NCBI RefSeq assembly: GCF_016587435.1
Contig: NZ_BNJJ01000024.1
Span: forward strand, 62,001 to 126,000
Source: Dictyobacter formicarum
GTDB lineage: Bacteria; Chloroflexota; Ktedonobacteria; Ktedonobacterales; Ktedonobacteraceae
DNA length: 64,000 nt
Reading direction: 5' to 3'
The number at the start of each line of letters is the position of its first letter. The stretch's first letter is position 1. Below the pieces are notes generated by a model. It worked only from the letters and a program-made list of their open reading frames with translations. It was not told the origin of the DNA and ran no database searches. Positions 9,321-18,869 of this stretch are shown in pieces. Made by a program: the position numbers and the translations under genes.

Positions 9321-10235
9321 TTAAGGTGCAACGGCGTGTTTCCCGGTTTCGAAGACCTGGCACCATTCTTCAAAGTTTTTCGCGATCTGCTCTGCCGCCT
9401 GCTCCATGGAAAGTTGCTTCTTCTCAAAGGCGACGACGGAGGCCCAGAAACTGGTACGACCAACGGCAAAACCGATGAAGCCGGGCACGCTGGCGGCGGT
9501 TTGCAGCCAGTGCACAACACGATCTCGACTTGCGCCTCGCCCCAGCACAATCAGGCCTACATTGTTGCGGTTATTTCTGCGCGCAGCTTCGACCATTTTT
9601 TCGCAGTCTGCCCGGGTGTCCAATCCTTCAATCTTCCATACATCGGGCTCAACGCCGGCGTTTTGCAGTTCCTGCACGGCTTGCACCATTAGCTTCGGAC
9701 GCAGTTGAGTGTCATAGGCGTCTTTGTCGTTATCGAGCGACTCGAGTTGTTGCTCCTCTGCAGGTACAAGGAGCTCAAACATGAATAGTCGCTGCGTCTG
9801 TTGCAGGTAATCTGAGAGCCGTTTGAGGCGCTGGGCCTGGCGGTGATTCATGGCACGATCCCCTTCAGGATTGTAGCGTACCAGCACCTTGGCAAAGGTG
9901 GGATTGATAGCTTCAATATGGAGAGCAAAATCATCGCCATACTCGAAATCAAATTCCTCCTGGCCGCTTTTCTCTACAGAAACGGCTGTGATTATGCCAT
10001 GTTGAACGGCATCACGTAAAATGCGAATGCCATAGTGCTCATCGACAAGGATACCTGCAGCATCTTTGGGAACACGCGCTTTCTTGAAGCCCTCATAGAT
10101 CACCTGTTTACTTTCTGCCACTATCTCTGCTTGCTCAACATTCAATGGCTCCTTCCAATTAAACAGGCCTTTAATGTATGAGGCACGATGATCAAACGGT
10201 AAGATATAGAGTGGTTTCGTGTATCCTGTGACCAT
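9321..10235 (-). CDS. DUF2090-family aldolase-type protein (IolC C-terminal-domain-like)
   Basis: A 304-aa TIM-barrel-type protein similar to the stand-alone DUF2090 domain. This domain is fused to 5-dehydro-2-deoxygluconokinase (IolC) in some bacteria and is proposed to cleave 2-deoxy-5-keto-gluconate-6-phosphate in inositol catabolism. Typical motifs are YILPFDHRASY near the N-terminus, ILVDEHYG, EKSGQEEF and WKIEGLD. The ATG at 10235 is preferred over the open frame's first Met at 10307 because homology starts at MVTGYTKPLYIL and GAAAGGGAC lies just upstream. No other inositol genes are present here, so the substrate remains uncertain. Confidence 0.8.
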   Translation of the reverse strand: MVTGYTKPLYILPFDHRASYIKGLFNWKEPLNVEQAEIVAESKQVIYEGFKKARVPKDAAGILVDEHYGIRILRDAVQHGIITAVSVEKSGQEEFDFEYGDDFALHIEAINPTFAKVLVRYNPEGDRAMNHRQAQRLKRLSDYLQQTQRLFMFELLVPAEEQQLESLDNDKDAYDTQLRPKLMVQAVQELQNAGVEPDVWKIEGLDTRADCEKMVEAARRNNRNNVGLIVLGRGASRDRVVHWLQTAASVPGFIGFAVGRTSFWASVVAFEKKQLSMEQAAEQIAKNFEEWCQVFETGKHAVAP

Positions 10236-10677
10236 TTTATCTGTCCCTTTCGTTATCCCAATAACTTTTCTCAGACACGATAGAATGTTTCCTACGTAAC
10301 GTTTCACGCTATCCGGTAGTCAGTGCCACACGCGCTCGTAACGTTGCTATCCTCAGGATCAGGGAAGAGGCAACATAATAGCACATCACATCGGGAACGT
10401 CTGGCAGACAAAAAAAGTTTCCCCGCTATATGGGTCCCCTATGATGAACTGTATACATACATCTGGAAGGATTGTGCTCTTCATGTTACAATTTATAATA
10501 TTGCACTCCTGGCGGAAACTTATAAGACTACAGTTTCAAAAATATTGTCTAACGAGATAATATCAATTTAGAATTGTATTCTTTTCTCAAGTTTTCTGCA
10601 TCTTTCGTCAGGCTGGCAGATATATTCGTATGCTGTGGTACGGACGTATACTTGTGCTTACATGCAAAGGAGTATAT
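10236..10677. other. Intergenic region with a candidate promoter for the GH30 gene
   Basis: A possible plus-strand sigma-70 promoter has TTGTGC at 10472-10477, a 16-bp spacer and TATAAT at 10494-10499, about 180 bases upstream of the glycosidase start. No gene or convincing repeat is seen in the rest. Confidence 0.35.
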
Positions 10678-13032
10678 ATGACAATGGTAGGTCATAATGG
10701 AAAACGGCGTGTCCAGGTGCTGGCACGGTTGGTAGTACTGGCATCCATTATTGCAGCAGGAACACTGGTGTTCGTAGACAATGGGCAGAAGGCGTACGCA
10801 GACTATAGTGTGACTGTGTATCCAAGTCAGCAATTTCAAACTATTCAAGGCTGGGGCACGAGCATGGCCTGGTGGGCCAACTGGGCGGGTAGCTTGAATG
10901 ATAGCCAGCGTGTACCGCTCGCCGATAAGCTATTTGATCCTAATGCCGGCATCGGACTCAATGTTCTGCGCTATAACTTTGGCGCCGATGGTCCTGGCAA
11001 TGTTTGCCATAATTCTATTGCCAGCGGCAAAGCCGGTATTTATACTAATATTCCCACTTATGAGCCAACCAATGGTAACTATGACTGGACCCAGGACGCC
11101 AATCAGCGCTGGGTACTGCAGGCGGCACAGAGCCGAGGAGCAAATATCTTTGAGGGCTTTGTCAATTCGCCTCCGGCCTGGATGACCAGCAATAGTTGTA
11201 CATCTGGCGCCAACGGGAACGCAGAGAATCTCAGCAGCAGCCATTACGATGATTTTACCAGCTATTTGTCCACGATTGCCCAGCATTTTCATGATACCTG
11301 GGGTATGCCGCTCCAGACAATCGAGCCGTTTAACGAGCCAACTCCAGGTTATTGGAACTATAATGGTAATCAAGAAGGCACCAACATTTCTACCGGCACG
11401 CAAAATACGCTTGTAAATAAGCTGGGCGCAAAACTAGACCAGACTGGAGTGTCGGCCTATTCGCAGGTGGCCGCGCCCGATGATACCTCCGTTGATCGAT
11501 CCAATAATGACTACAATTCCTATGATAGCAGTGCGAAAGCTTATGTGGTGCAATATAATACGCACACCTATGGCGGCAGCAATAGTGATCGTGACTACGC
11601 TTATAACAACATCGGCCAGGCCGGCAATAAGCAGCTATGGATGTCGGAGTGGGGAACAGGAACGCAGAGCAGTCCGATTGCCGCTGGCATCACCTTATCG
11701 CAAGAGATTCTCACTGATGAACAACACCTGCATCCATCCTCCTGGGTCATCTGGCAGGCCGCCGATAACTATTTTTCATCGAGCGGCTCGGGCAACGGTG
11801 GTTCAACCAGTGATTTATGGGGACTGGCCAGCACCGATAGCAATGGCAATATTATCTACCCTTCCCGCTATTATACCATGGGTAACTACAGTAAGTTTGT
11901 TCGTCCAGGCTATAAGATGATCGAGAATAGCGATAGCAATACCTTTAGCGCATATGACGCAGGTTCGAATACGCTGGTCCTCGTCTCCACCAATAGCTCA
12001 TCCAATAGCACGAACGTTACCTATAACCTTTCCAACTTTAACGGCGTAGGGAGCACGGCAACCCCTTACCAGACAACAGCCAGCCAGAATCTGGCCCAGC
12101 TTGCGAACGTCACCGTTAGCAATAATGCTTTTACCAGTGCGCTGCCAGCACAATCTATCACGACCTTTGTAATTCATAATGTTACCTATACCGGCGCAGG
12201 GGCAGCCACTGAAGTGGATGATTCTGTGCAGGGTACGGGGCTCAATCAGTTTAACTATTCCGCTAACTGGGGGCATTGTACGGGTGGCTGTGGCAACGAT
12301 ACATCGGGTCTATACAATGGTAGCAATAGCTGGAGCGGCACGGCCGGAGCTACGGCCAGCGTGCAGTTTAACGGCTCACGCATCCGCCTCTTTGGGGTGA
12401 AAGATACCAATGAGGGTATCGCCACGATCTCGATCGATGGTGGAACAGCCATGGAAGTGGATTTCTACGCCGCCCACCGTGCTGGCAATCAGCTGATGTG
12501 GGAAAGTCCGCTGCTCTCCACAGGAACGCATACGCTCAAAGTTACGGTCACGGGCCGTAAAAATCCACAGAGCAGCAACACCTGGCCAGCGCTCGATCGG
12601 GTAGAAATCGATCCTCCCGCAGCGACAAATCTGCTCTCCAATGCAGGTTTTGAAAGCGGCAGCCTGTCACCATGGTATGGAGAACTTCATCCATCATTGG
12701 CTGGCATCGAGACCAACTATCCGCACACCGGCACCTATGATGCGTACCTGCACCCAACCTCTTCAAGTGATGTCGGCCTTGTCCAGATCATTACGGCGCC
12801 GGCCTCACGCACCTACACGCTGTCGGCTTATGCCGCCAATAACATTGGCAATGTGCAATTTGGAGCCGACGTCAATGGCACGCAGGTAAGAAATCTCAAT
12901 GTTACCGGTAATGTCGGCTATCAGCTCTACACAACCACCTTCACTGCTACGGCGGGGCAAAGCATCAAGGTATGGTACTATGCGCACTCCATCAATGGCT
13001 GGGCCACCATCGACGACGTTAGCCTCACCTGA
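10678..13032 (+). CDS. Secreted GH30 glycosidase (endo-beta-1,6-galactanase-like) with C-terminal carbohydrate-binding modules
   Basis: Exported polysaccharide hydrolase of 784 aa. A basic N-terminus and hydrophobic segment ending near KAYA form a Sec signal peptide (about residues 1-37). The catalytic GH30 domain begins with the conserved QTIQGWGTSMAWWANW motif. The acid/base is Glu220 in FNEPTPGYWN and the nucleophile Glu324 in MSEWGTG. The overall pattern resembles GH30 subfamily 5, which cuts beta-1,6-galactan side chains of arabinogalactan. After a beta-sandwich come a module around GSRIRLFGVKD and a terminal CBM-like jelly roll (NAGFESGSLSPWYGELH...WATIDDVSLT). AAAGGAG at 10666 precedes the chosen ATG. 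Together with the GH42 gene at 37.5 kb it suggests plant polysaccharide use. Confidence 0.88.
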   Translation: MTMVGHNGKRRVQVLARLVVLASIIAAGTLVFVDNGQKAYADYSVTVYPSQQFQTIQGWGTSMAWWANWAGSLNDSQRVPLADKLFDPNAGIGLNVLRYNFGADGPGNVCHNSIASGKAGIYTNIPTYEPTNGNYDWTQDANQRWVLQAAQSRGANIFEGFVNSPPAWMTSNSCTSGANGNAENLSSSHYDDFTSYLSTIAQHFHDTWGMPLQTIEPFNEPTPGYWNYNGNQEGTNISTGTQNTLVNKLGAKLDQTGVSAYSQVAAPDDTSVDRSNNDYNSYDSSAKAYVVQYNTHTYGGSNSDRDYAYNNIGQAGNKQLWMSEWGTGTQSSPIAAGITLSQEILTDEQHLHPSSWVIWQAADNYFSSSGSGNGGSTSDLWGLASTDSNGNIIYPSRYYTMGNYSKFVRPGYKMIENSDSNTFSAYDAGSNTLVLVSTNSSSNSTNVTYNLSNFNGVGSTATPYQTTASQNLAQLANVTVSNNAFTSALPAQSITTFVIHNVTYTGAGAATEVDDSVQGTGLNQFNYSANWGHCTGGCGNDTSGLYNGSNSWSGTAGATASVQFNGSRIRLFGVKDTNEGIATISIDGGTAMEVDFYAAHRAGNQLMWESPLLSTGTHTLKVTVTGRKNPQSSNTWPALDRVEIDPPAATNLLSNAGFESGSLSPWYGELHPSLAGIETNYPHTGTYDAYLHPTSSSDVGLVQIITAPASRTYTLSAYAANNIGNVQFGADVNGTQVRNLNVTGNVGYQLYTTTFTATAGQSIKVWYYAHSINGWATIDDVSLT

Positions 13033-13067
13033 AACATGACCATCTTCGTCTGTATGTGATAGAGTAA

Positions 13068-13128
13068 ATAACAACGACACGGCCGCCTGGAGATTCATTT
13101 GCTCTCCAGGCGGCCGTGTCGTTGTTAT
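13068..13128. terminator. Bidirectional terminator, 26-bp perfect stem
   Basis: Arms 13068-13093 and 13103-13128 are perfect reverse complements around a 9-nt loop, between two convergent genes. It is GC-rich, flanked by A/T-rich ends on both sides, and serves the GH30 gene and the PPOX gene. Confidence 0.85.
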
Positions 13129-13137
13129 TGCAGCCGA

Positions 13138-13560
13138 TTAATCAGTGATGCGCGGCTCAAAAAGGATTTTTTCCGGCGTCATGCGCGCAATGACGGACCC
13201 CGGCTGGGCGTTCAATTTTCCATACTTCGCCGCGTCATTATCGCCAACATAGCGAGCGGCGATGCGCGTCGACCAATCTAAGAGATCCTTGGGATCTTCC
13301 TGAAGGTCGACGGGTCCTTCCACAGTCAGGTATGCGTATGGACGCTGCTCATCATCAACACATAAGCTCGCTCTTCCCACGCGTCGCATGTTTTTCGCCT
13401 TGACAGATTGTGCACCCGTTTCAAAAACAATAGTATCGTTATCTAATACAAACCAGATGGGTACGACATGTGCTCGCCCATCTTCACGCGCCGTGGCCAG
13501 TTTTCCTGTATATGTGCCTCTGGAAAGAAAGGCACGCTGCTCCTCAGTAAGATGCGCCAT
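13138..13560 (-). CDS. PPOX-class F420/flavin-dependent oxidoreductase
   Basis: A 140-aa split beta-barrel protein of the pyridoxamine-5'-phosphate-oxidase-like family, in which many members bind F420 or FMN. Family features are the N-terminal LATAREDGRAHVVPIWFVLD, the KAKNMRRVGRASLCVDDE turn and YLTVEGPVDL. The protein is cytosolic with no membrane segment. AAAGGGAG lies 5 bases before the ATG. Substrate unknown; F420 rather than FMN use is inferred from overall similarity and the presence of a Ddn-like gene at 25.5 kb. Confidence 0.85.
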   Translation of the reverse strand: MAHLTEEQRAFLSRGTYTGKLATAREDGRAHVVPIWFVLDNDTIVFETGAQSVKAKNMRRVGRASLCVDDEQRPYAYLTVEGPVDLQEDPKDLLDWSTRIAARYVGDNDAAKYGKLNAQPGSVIARMTPEKILFEPRITD

Positions 13561-13783
13561 AGCTTCTCCCTTTCTTCAAAATGCACTCTATGTTAACACG
13601 AAAAAATTTAGCGTCTCGTTTCTGTATATAACCTCTAGAGAGGAAATGCATGTAGAGCTTTTTAGCTCTTTTTTTTAAGAAGTAGCCCATCTTATCCTTC
13701 CACCCAGACTCATTGTGCGCAAATCGACAGCACCTGCAGCAAAAGATCTGTAACGATATTCAAATGTATCTTGATGCGAAAAA

Positions 13784-13804
13784 CCGGAGCTCAGAGAGCC
13801 CCGG
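13784..13804 (-). terminator. Imperfect GC hairpin downstream of phosphoketolase
   Basis: CCGGAGCTC-AGA-GAGCCCCGG folds with one A/C mismatch and is followed on the minus strand by T-rich sequence. It is 24 bases past the phosphoketolase stop and a probable terminator. The rest of 13561-13827 shows no gene. Confidence 0.5.
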
Positions 13805-13827
13805 CCTGCTGCTTGCTTACAAAAGAT

Positions 13828-16263
13828 TTAGTGCCACTTCCATTCTACGATCTCTTTTGGATCCGAGCCGTAGGCTTGAATGTAATTACGGTGATCGGCC
13901 AGTCGATATTCATACTGGCTTATCAAACTATTAGCACGCGCAGCGACACGGGGATTCCGGACAGCGGCGTTACGAATAGCTTGAACCACCAGGTCATAGC
14001 GACTGGTGCCATTGCGCACATTCATATCAAATGGCGTCGTTGTTGTTCCTTCCTCACGATAGCCATTGATGATCAAGCGATCAATATTGTGGCGGCCAAA
14101 CAACAATTGTTGCGCCGCCGATGGATAACCATGAAAATTGATAATCACAGGACGATCAGAGGTAAAAAGCGCCTCGAACATATCCTGCTTCAAGCCGTGA
14201 GGGTGAGCCGATTCATGCTGGAGCACAAACAAATCTGTCACATTGACGACGCGCACCCTTATCTCGGGCAGTTCATCGCGCAAGATCTGTGCGGCCGCTA
14301 ATACTTCCAGCGTTGTGTTGTCGCCAATGCCAACCAGGACGACATCGGGATCAACGCCTTCATCTGTGCTAGCCCAGGACCAGATTGACGCGCCGGCCCG
14401 GCAGTGGGCGATCGCTTCGTCCATCGAGAGCCATTGTGGCATGCGCTGCTTGTTGGCAATTATAAGATTAACTTTACCAGTGCTCTGTAGACAATGATCC
14501 ATTGTACAGACAAGACAGTTAGCATCAGGCGGCAGGTAGACACGGGCCACCGAAGCTTTTTTATTCAGCACGGAGTTGATAAAGCCTGGATTCTGATGGG
14601 AGAAGCCGTTATGCTCCTGCCGCCATAAGGTTGAGGTTTCCAGGTAATTGAGCGATGGCACAGGGAGGCGCCAGGGAAATTCGCCGGAAACCTTCAGGAA
14701 TTTGGAGAACTGGTCCGCCATCGAAACAATAATATTTAAGAACGCTTCATAGGTTGGAAACAGGCCATGACGGCCAGTAAGGATATAGCCCTGTAACCAG
14801 GCCTGGCAATCGTGTTCACTGAGAACTTCAATCACCTGTCCACCCTGTGCGGCCACCTTTTCATTATGTGGAGGCACGGGCCATTCGTATTCGCGCGGCT
14901 TCACATCCAGTACCGCGCCCAGCTTATTTGACTGTAATTCATCAGGACTAAAGATGCGGAAAAGGTGAGGGTTACGGCGAATTACCTCGCGCAGGTAGAG
15001 GGCAACCTGTTCCATACTGCTGACATTAGTACCACCACGACGAGATGGCATGCCACGATCCACTTTCACCGCAAAATCGGTAATCGGAGGCAGGTCCAGG
15101 TCCTTCATGATCTTCCCACCATACGTATGTGGATTCTTCCCCATGCGGCGATCGCCGGTCGGACATTGCTCTAAGATCTCTGTTTTTGGTCGCCCTTCAT
15201 CCGTAACAAGCTCTTCAATATGGTAGGAGCGCAACCATTGTTCCAGTAAAGCCAGATGTTCAGGATTCGTCTTTGGATCCTCGATTGGTACCTGGTGGGA
15301 GCGATAGGAGCCAACAATCGGTTCTCCATCTAACTCTTTAATCGCCGTCATCCCCTTGGGGGTTCGCATGATAATCAACGGCCAGCGGGGCTTGACCTGC
15401 GGCTTTCCCTGGCGTGCCGCTTGCTGAATGGATCGGATTTCCTCGTAGGCCCAATCCAGCGCGGCATACATTTGCGCGTCGAGGTCATCGTTCTCATCAC
15501 CTTCAACAAATTGGATCTTGTATCCATAGCCAGTGAAGAGGCTGATAAGCTCCTCATCAGTCATGGTGCCATAGATGGTTGGATTAGAAATTTTATATCC
15601 GTTCAGGTGCAGAATTGGTAGTACGGCGCCCGATTCGGCCGGATTAAGGAACTTATAGCTATGCCAGGCAGTGGCGGTCGGGCCTGTCTCGGCTTCACCA
15701 TCGCCTACAATACAGGCGACAATAAGGTCTGGATTATCCATGGCCGCGCCGAAGGCTGTGGCCAGTGCATATCCAAGCTCTCCACCTTCGTGAATCGTGC
15801 CAGGGACGCCTGGATAGAGATGGCTGGGGAAGCCACCAGGCCAGGAAAAACTGCGAATGAGGTTATGCAGTCCCTGTTTATCAAAGGTGAGATTTGGATA
15901 GAAATCATGGAGCGAACCTTCGAGATAGAGATTGGCAAGATTGGCTGGCGCTCCATGGCCCGGCCCGGTCACTAAAAACATATCTAAATCATGCTGCATA
16001 ATCAGCCGATTTAAATGGGCGTATACGAGATTGATGCCCGGGCTCGTTCCCCAGTGGCCCAGCAAACGATCTTTGATATGCTCAGGCTTCAAAGGCTGCT
16101 CAAGCAGAACATTATCTCTCAAATATATCTGCGCTGCAGCCAGGTAATTAGTAAAACGGCGGTAACGAGCAATAGCATCTAATTTATCGGCATGTCTCTT
16201 ACGAATATTCGCGGCCTCAATCGACTTTATAGTAGAGGTATCGTTAATTAACTGTTTCGCCAT
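13828..16263 (-). CDS. xfp: Phosphoketolase (xylulose-5-phosphate/fructose-6-phosphate)
   Basis: Thiamine-diphosphate enzyme cleaving xylulose-5-P, and often fructose-6-P, to acetyl phosphate plus glyceraldehyde-3-P or erythrose-4-P. At 811 aa it is the normal family length. Visible motifs include HLNRLIMQHDLDMFLVTGPGHGAPA, the ThDP/Mg site VGDGEAETGP, LHLNGYKISNPT, and YPSAAQQLLFGRHN with CMDHCLQSTGKVN-type segments in the C-terminal domain. I use the ATG at 16263; homology starts near MAKQLIND and the open frame extends 25 codons further. No acetate kinase or transketolase is adjacent. This enzyme gives the cell a carbon-conserving pentose route. Confidence 0.95.
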   Translation of the reverse strand: MAKQLINDTSTIKSIEAANIRKRHADKLDAIARYRRFTNYLAAAQIYLRDNVLLEQPLKPEHIKDRLLGHWGTSPGINLVYAHLNRLIMQHDLDMFLVTGPGHGAPANLANLYLEGSLHDFYPNLTFDKQGLHNLIRSFSWPGGFPSHLYPGVPGTIHEGGELGYALATAFGAAMDNPDLIVACIVGDGEAETGPTATAWHSYKFLNPAESGAVLPILHLNGYKISNPTIYGTMTDEELISLFTGYGYKIQFVEGDENDDLDAQMYAALDWAYEEIRSIQQAARQGKPQVKPRWPLIIMRTPKGMTAIKELDGEPIVGSYRSHQVPIEDPKTNPEHLALLEQWLRSYHIEELVTDEGRPKTEILEQCPTGDRRMGKNPHTYGGKIMKDLDLPPITDFAVKVDRGMPSRRGGTNVSSMEQVALYLREVIRRNPHLFRIFSPDELQSNKLGAVLDVKPREYEWPVPPHNEKVAAQGGQVIEVLSEHDCQAWLQGYILTGRHGLFPTYEAFLNIIVSMADQFSKFLKVSGEFPWRLPVPSLNYLETSTLWRQEHNGFSHQNPGFINSVLNKKASVARVYLPPDANCLVCTMDHCLQSTGKVNLIIANKQRMPQWLSMDEAIAHCRAGASIWSWASTDEGVDPDVVLVGIGDNTTLEVLAAAQILRDELPEIRVRVVNVTDLFVLQHESAHPHGLKQDMFEALFTSDRPVIINFHGYPSAAQQLLFGRHNIDRLIINGYREEGTTTTPFDMNVRNGTSRYDLVVQAIRNAAVRNPRVAARANSLISQYEYRLADHRNYIQAYGSDPKEIVEWKWH

Positions 16264-16494
16264 AGCCCCGTTTCTCTTTCTTAACAATAAAAAAGGTTTT
16301 ATATCTCTTGCGTAAAACCTTTTCCTATCTATCTTCACAACATCCGCTCGGGTTTAACTGTCAGGGACCAGGAGGAAACCCTCCTGGTGTTTATACGAAA
16401 TAGAGTGAAAAAAGAGAAACAATCAAAAACGTGGATGTCTATATGGTCGCGCCTGCGGCCCCTGACGCTACGCGCCTGCGGCGCTCAATAGGTC

Positions 16495-16551
16495 TTTTAT
16501 GCGTTGGTGCACCATTCGCGCAAAGCGCGAATGGTGCACCAACGCATAAAA
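16495..16551. repeat. Perfect 27-bp hairpin with a 3-nt loop
   Basis: Arms 16495-16521 and 16525-16551 are perfect reverse complements around AAA. It sits in the 412-bp gap between phosphoketolase and the next secreted-protein gene (16264-16676), in a block of GC-rich palindromic sequence with shorter repeats on both sides. A T-run on each side would let it end transcription in either direction, but both flanking genes are minus strand. It may be a REP-like element or a terminator for the gene at 16677. Confidence 0.6.
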
Positions 16552-16676
16552 ATAGCTCGGGCGCGCATGCGCCCGCCCGTACGGGGGCGCTTTGCTTCCC
16601 ATCGTGACAGGTTTCAGACACACTCTGATCCTGTTGTCATATAACTCTACACATGTAGAGCTATATGAGCTTATTG

Positions 16677-18203
16677 TTAATTGGTAGCGACAGCTACATC
16701 ATCCACATAGAAAGATGTGGGATTCTTGCTGCCATTGGTGCCTGCAAATGTGACCTCTACCGTCTGTCCTTTGTAGGAGCTAATATCGAATGAGGAGCTC
16801 TGCCATTGATTCGTCGTGCTACCATCACTCAACTTTTGCACCGTACTCAGGACAGTTCCACTCGTGTTACGAATTTGAATCGAAAGAAAATCATAGGAAT
16901 GTGTGGTTTCGGTTGTGGTGACATACCAGTAATAGCTTAGGGTAGCCGATGTGCTGCTGGCCGGTATCGTCACCGTCTGGTATATCGTGTCCTGACAATT
17001 GTTATAGCCACATAAGTATGCTTCCCAGGAGCCTGTATGAGGATTTGAGTTATCAACTATTTCATATCCTCCGCTTGAGCTCTCTACCCAGGGCGCACTG
17101 CCATTCTCAAAGCCACCATTCTGGAGCAAGTTACCAGTTGGAGTTGGCGTCGGTGTAATAGTAGGCTGTGGTGTCGGAGTTGGGGTAGTAGTGGGCTGCG
17201 GTGTTGGCGTTGGCGTATTAGTGGGTTGTGGCGTTGGCGTCGGTGCGGGACCCGAGCTACCAGAAGCTAGCCATTCAGTCCCGTTGGGGAAAAGGATATT
17301 ATCCTGTCCCGCTGGATCGTTCCAGCCATTATAGCAGGTATTTCCAGAAGAGCAGGTGCCATCGTCAATTGCTGAGCTATCACCCATAGCCAGTACACGG
17401 CCATTGCCATAGGAGCTACCAGAGAAAAAGACTCCAGTTGTGCCGGTATTCGAGTAGCTGTTGCGGTAAATAATACCGTGGGCAGCAGGATTATCAGTTT
17501 TATTCAAGGTTTCAGTGGTGCCGTTACGAATAATGCTTCCCTGGGCCGTACCAAAGGGTCCATTCAAGAGAGGATCACCGTTGGGGGTATCGTTGCTGGG
17601 ATTTTCGGAAGCGATGTTCAGGGAATCAAACTGAATGCCAAACACATCGCTCTTGACCCCGTTGTTATTCATCAGGTCGTTGAAAATCTTGAGCGAGTCA
17701 TAACCATCGTTGTTGCGGTCGCTACCAGTATGGTCAGCAATCATAAATAATCCACCACCATTGTTCACAAAGTTCAGAATGGCGGTCTTCTCGCTACTAG
17801 TAAATAGTGTATTCGGCTCGGGGAGCACAAAGGCATTGAAGTGGCTCAGGTCTTGTGGATTGCTGCTATTGCCATAGGTAATTGCACTGGTATTTGTTTT
17901 CAGGCTATAACGGCCAGTCTTCTGCAACGCAACGCCCCAGGCGCTTATCCCGCCAGTCCAATCGGTTTCCACTTGAGGATTTGGATTCTGAGTCAGTGGA
18001 TCTGGCTGGCTGGTACTGATAATCCAGTCGGCATTACCAGCTGTCTCAGCATGCGCATTATCAAAAAGAACATTGTAAGTAGTCGAGGCATGGGCAACAT
18101 GAAGGAGTGACGATTGCGGCACAAAGAGAATCGTGCCCAGGCTAAATAAGAAAACAAAGAGAACAACGAAGAGTATGCGTAGACGTACATGTGGTTGCGA
18201 CAT
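16677..18203 (-). CDS. Secreted protein with glutamine-amidotransferase-like domain, PT-rich linker and C-terminal binding domain
   Basis: A 508-aa exported protein. A hydrophobic signal segment lies at about residues 8-39 with a likely cleavage near AHAS. Residues about 45-310 resemble class-I-glutamine-amidotransferase-like/ThuA-type folds, including LSHFNAFVLPEPN, NGGGLFMIADHTG and GRVLAMGDSSAIDDG. A repetitive Pro/Thr linker follows (about 320-355, PTPTPQPT units). The C-terminal jelly roll (NLLQNGGFENGSAPWVE...FYVDDVAVAT) looks like a carbohydrate-binding or adhesion domain. AAAGGA precedes the ATG. Catalytic function unknown; likely acts at the cell surface or outside. Confidence 0.8.
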   Translation of the reverse strand: MSQPHVRLRILFVVLFVFLFSLGTILFVPQSSLLHVAHASTTYNVLFDNAHAETAGNADWIISTSQPDPLTQNPNPQVETDWTGGISAWGVALQKTGRYSLKTNTSAITYGNSSNPQDLSHFNAFVLPEPNTLFTSSEKTAILNFVNNGGGLFMIADHTGSDRNNDGYDSLKIFNDLMNNNGVKSDVFGIQFDSLNIASENPSNDTPNGDPLLNGPFGTAQGSIIRNGTTETLNKTDNPAAHGIIYRNSYSNTGTTGVFFSGSSYGNGRVLAMGDSSAIDDGTCSSGNTCYNGWNDPAGQDNILFPNGTEWLASGSSGPAPTPTPQPTNTPTPTPQPTTTPTPTPQPTITPTPTPTGNLLQNGGFENGSAPWVESSSGGYEIVDNSNPHTGSWEAYLCGYNNCQDTIYQTVTIPASSTSATLSYYWYVTTTETTHSYDFLSIQIRNTSGTVLSTVQKLSDGSTTNQWQSSSFDISSYKGQTVEVTFAGTNGSKNPTSFYVDDVAVATN

Positions 18204-18624
18204 AGCATCCTTTCCTTTTCGCAGTCACGTTTGAACCATATAATGCCGGCACATACGTCTGCCGACAACTATGTGCGACATTTGCTATAGGTTCTTTTTT
18301 TGCCCCTGTTGTTGGCAGCAGACAGGAAGCACAACATGCAGATGGGTGACGAGCGAGAAATAGCTGGCTATACTTCATAACGGCATAAACCATAACTCTT
18401 CCTCTATCGGAAATTATATATGGTATTAGCCAAAAAATCACCATCCTAAAGGGCTGAGTTCAGCATGAACCACAATTTCTAATCTTTTCTAATAAAACCA
18501 TGCGGAATAGATATGTGGATTTTAACAGTTCTCATCTAGCGCAACGATCATTAACTGTAAATATAGTTCTTCCCACTCAGTTTATAGCCATGCCCGTGCT
18601 CATGTAAAAACGTAAACAAAAAAT
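18204..18624. other. Gene-free stretch
   Basis: About 420 AT-rich bases between the secreted-protein gene and the terminator of the small peptide gene. It presumably carries the promoter of the gene at 16677. I see no coding frame with a ribosome binding site or family similarity. Confidence 0.4.
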
Positions 18625-18655
18625 AGCTGCCCCATCTTGTACAGATGGGGCAGCT
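18625..18655 (-). terminator. Rho-independent terminator of the small peptide gene
   Basis: Perfect 13-bp arms AGCTGCCCCATCT / AGATGGGGCAGCT with a 5-nt loop, followed on the minus strand by six Ts. It lies 13 bases past the stop at 18669. Confidence 0.85.
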
Positions 18656-18668
18656 AGTAAAAATCGTT

Positions 18669-18869
18669 TTACTCTCGATAGCCACCGATAGCAATGATCC
18701 TCCGCCGAAGCATGTTATCCCTCAGCTTGAATGAGCCTAGCTCACGTGGAGGTAAAGGTTGGGGGTTGAGACCTCCATTTACCTGCTCCAATTGTTCTTC
18801 CGTTAGCTCGATCGCAGGAAAATTGAACTTTTCCATGCCTTGCTCGTGATCATACTGTCTTTTCTTCAT
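18669..18869 (-). CDS. Small RiPP-precursor-like peptide with double-glycine leader
   Basis: A 66-aa peptide. Residues 20-33 read IELTEEQLEQVNGG, the pattern of Nif11/bacteriocin-type leader peptides that end in a double glycine cut by C39-peptidase ABC exporters. The presumed core is 33 aa: a proline-rich LNPQPLPPRE followed by a basic segment with RRR. It contains no Cys and only one Ser, so lanthionine chemistry is unlikely. The ATG at 18869 has AAGGAG 9 bases upstream and is preferred to the open frame's first codon at 18911. A strong terminator follows, so it is a monocistronic real gene. No maturation enzyme or exporter is adjacent; a non-RiPP small protein is possible. Confidence 0.65.
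   Translation of the reverse strand: MKKRQYDHEQGMEKFNFPAIELTEEQLEQVNGGLNPQPLPPRELGSFKLRDNMLRRRIIAIGGYRE

Noticed and set aside
10549..10848. 99-codon minus-strand frame across the GH30 promoter and start
   Set aside because: It overlaps the signal peptide of a clear gene, is compositionally odd and has no ribosome binding site.
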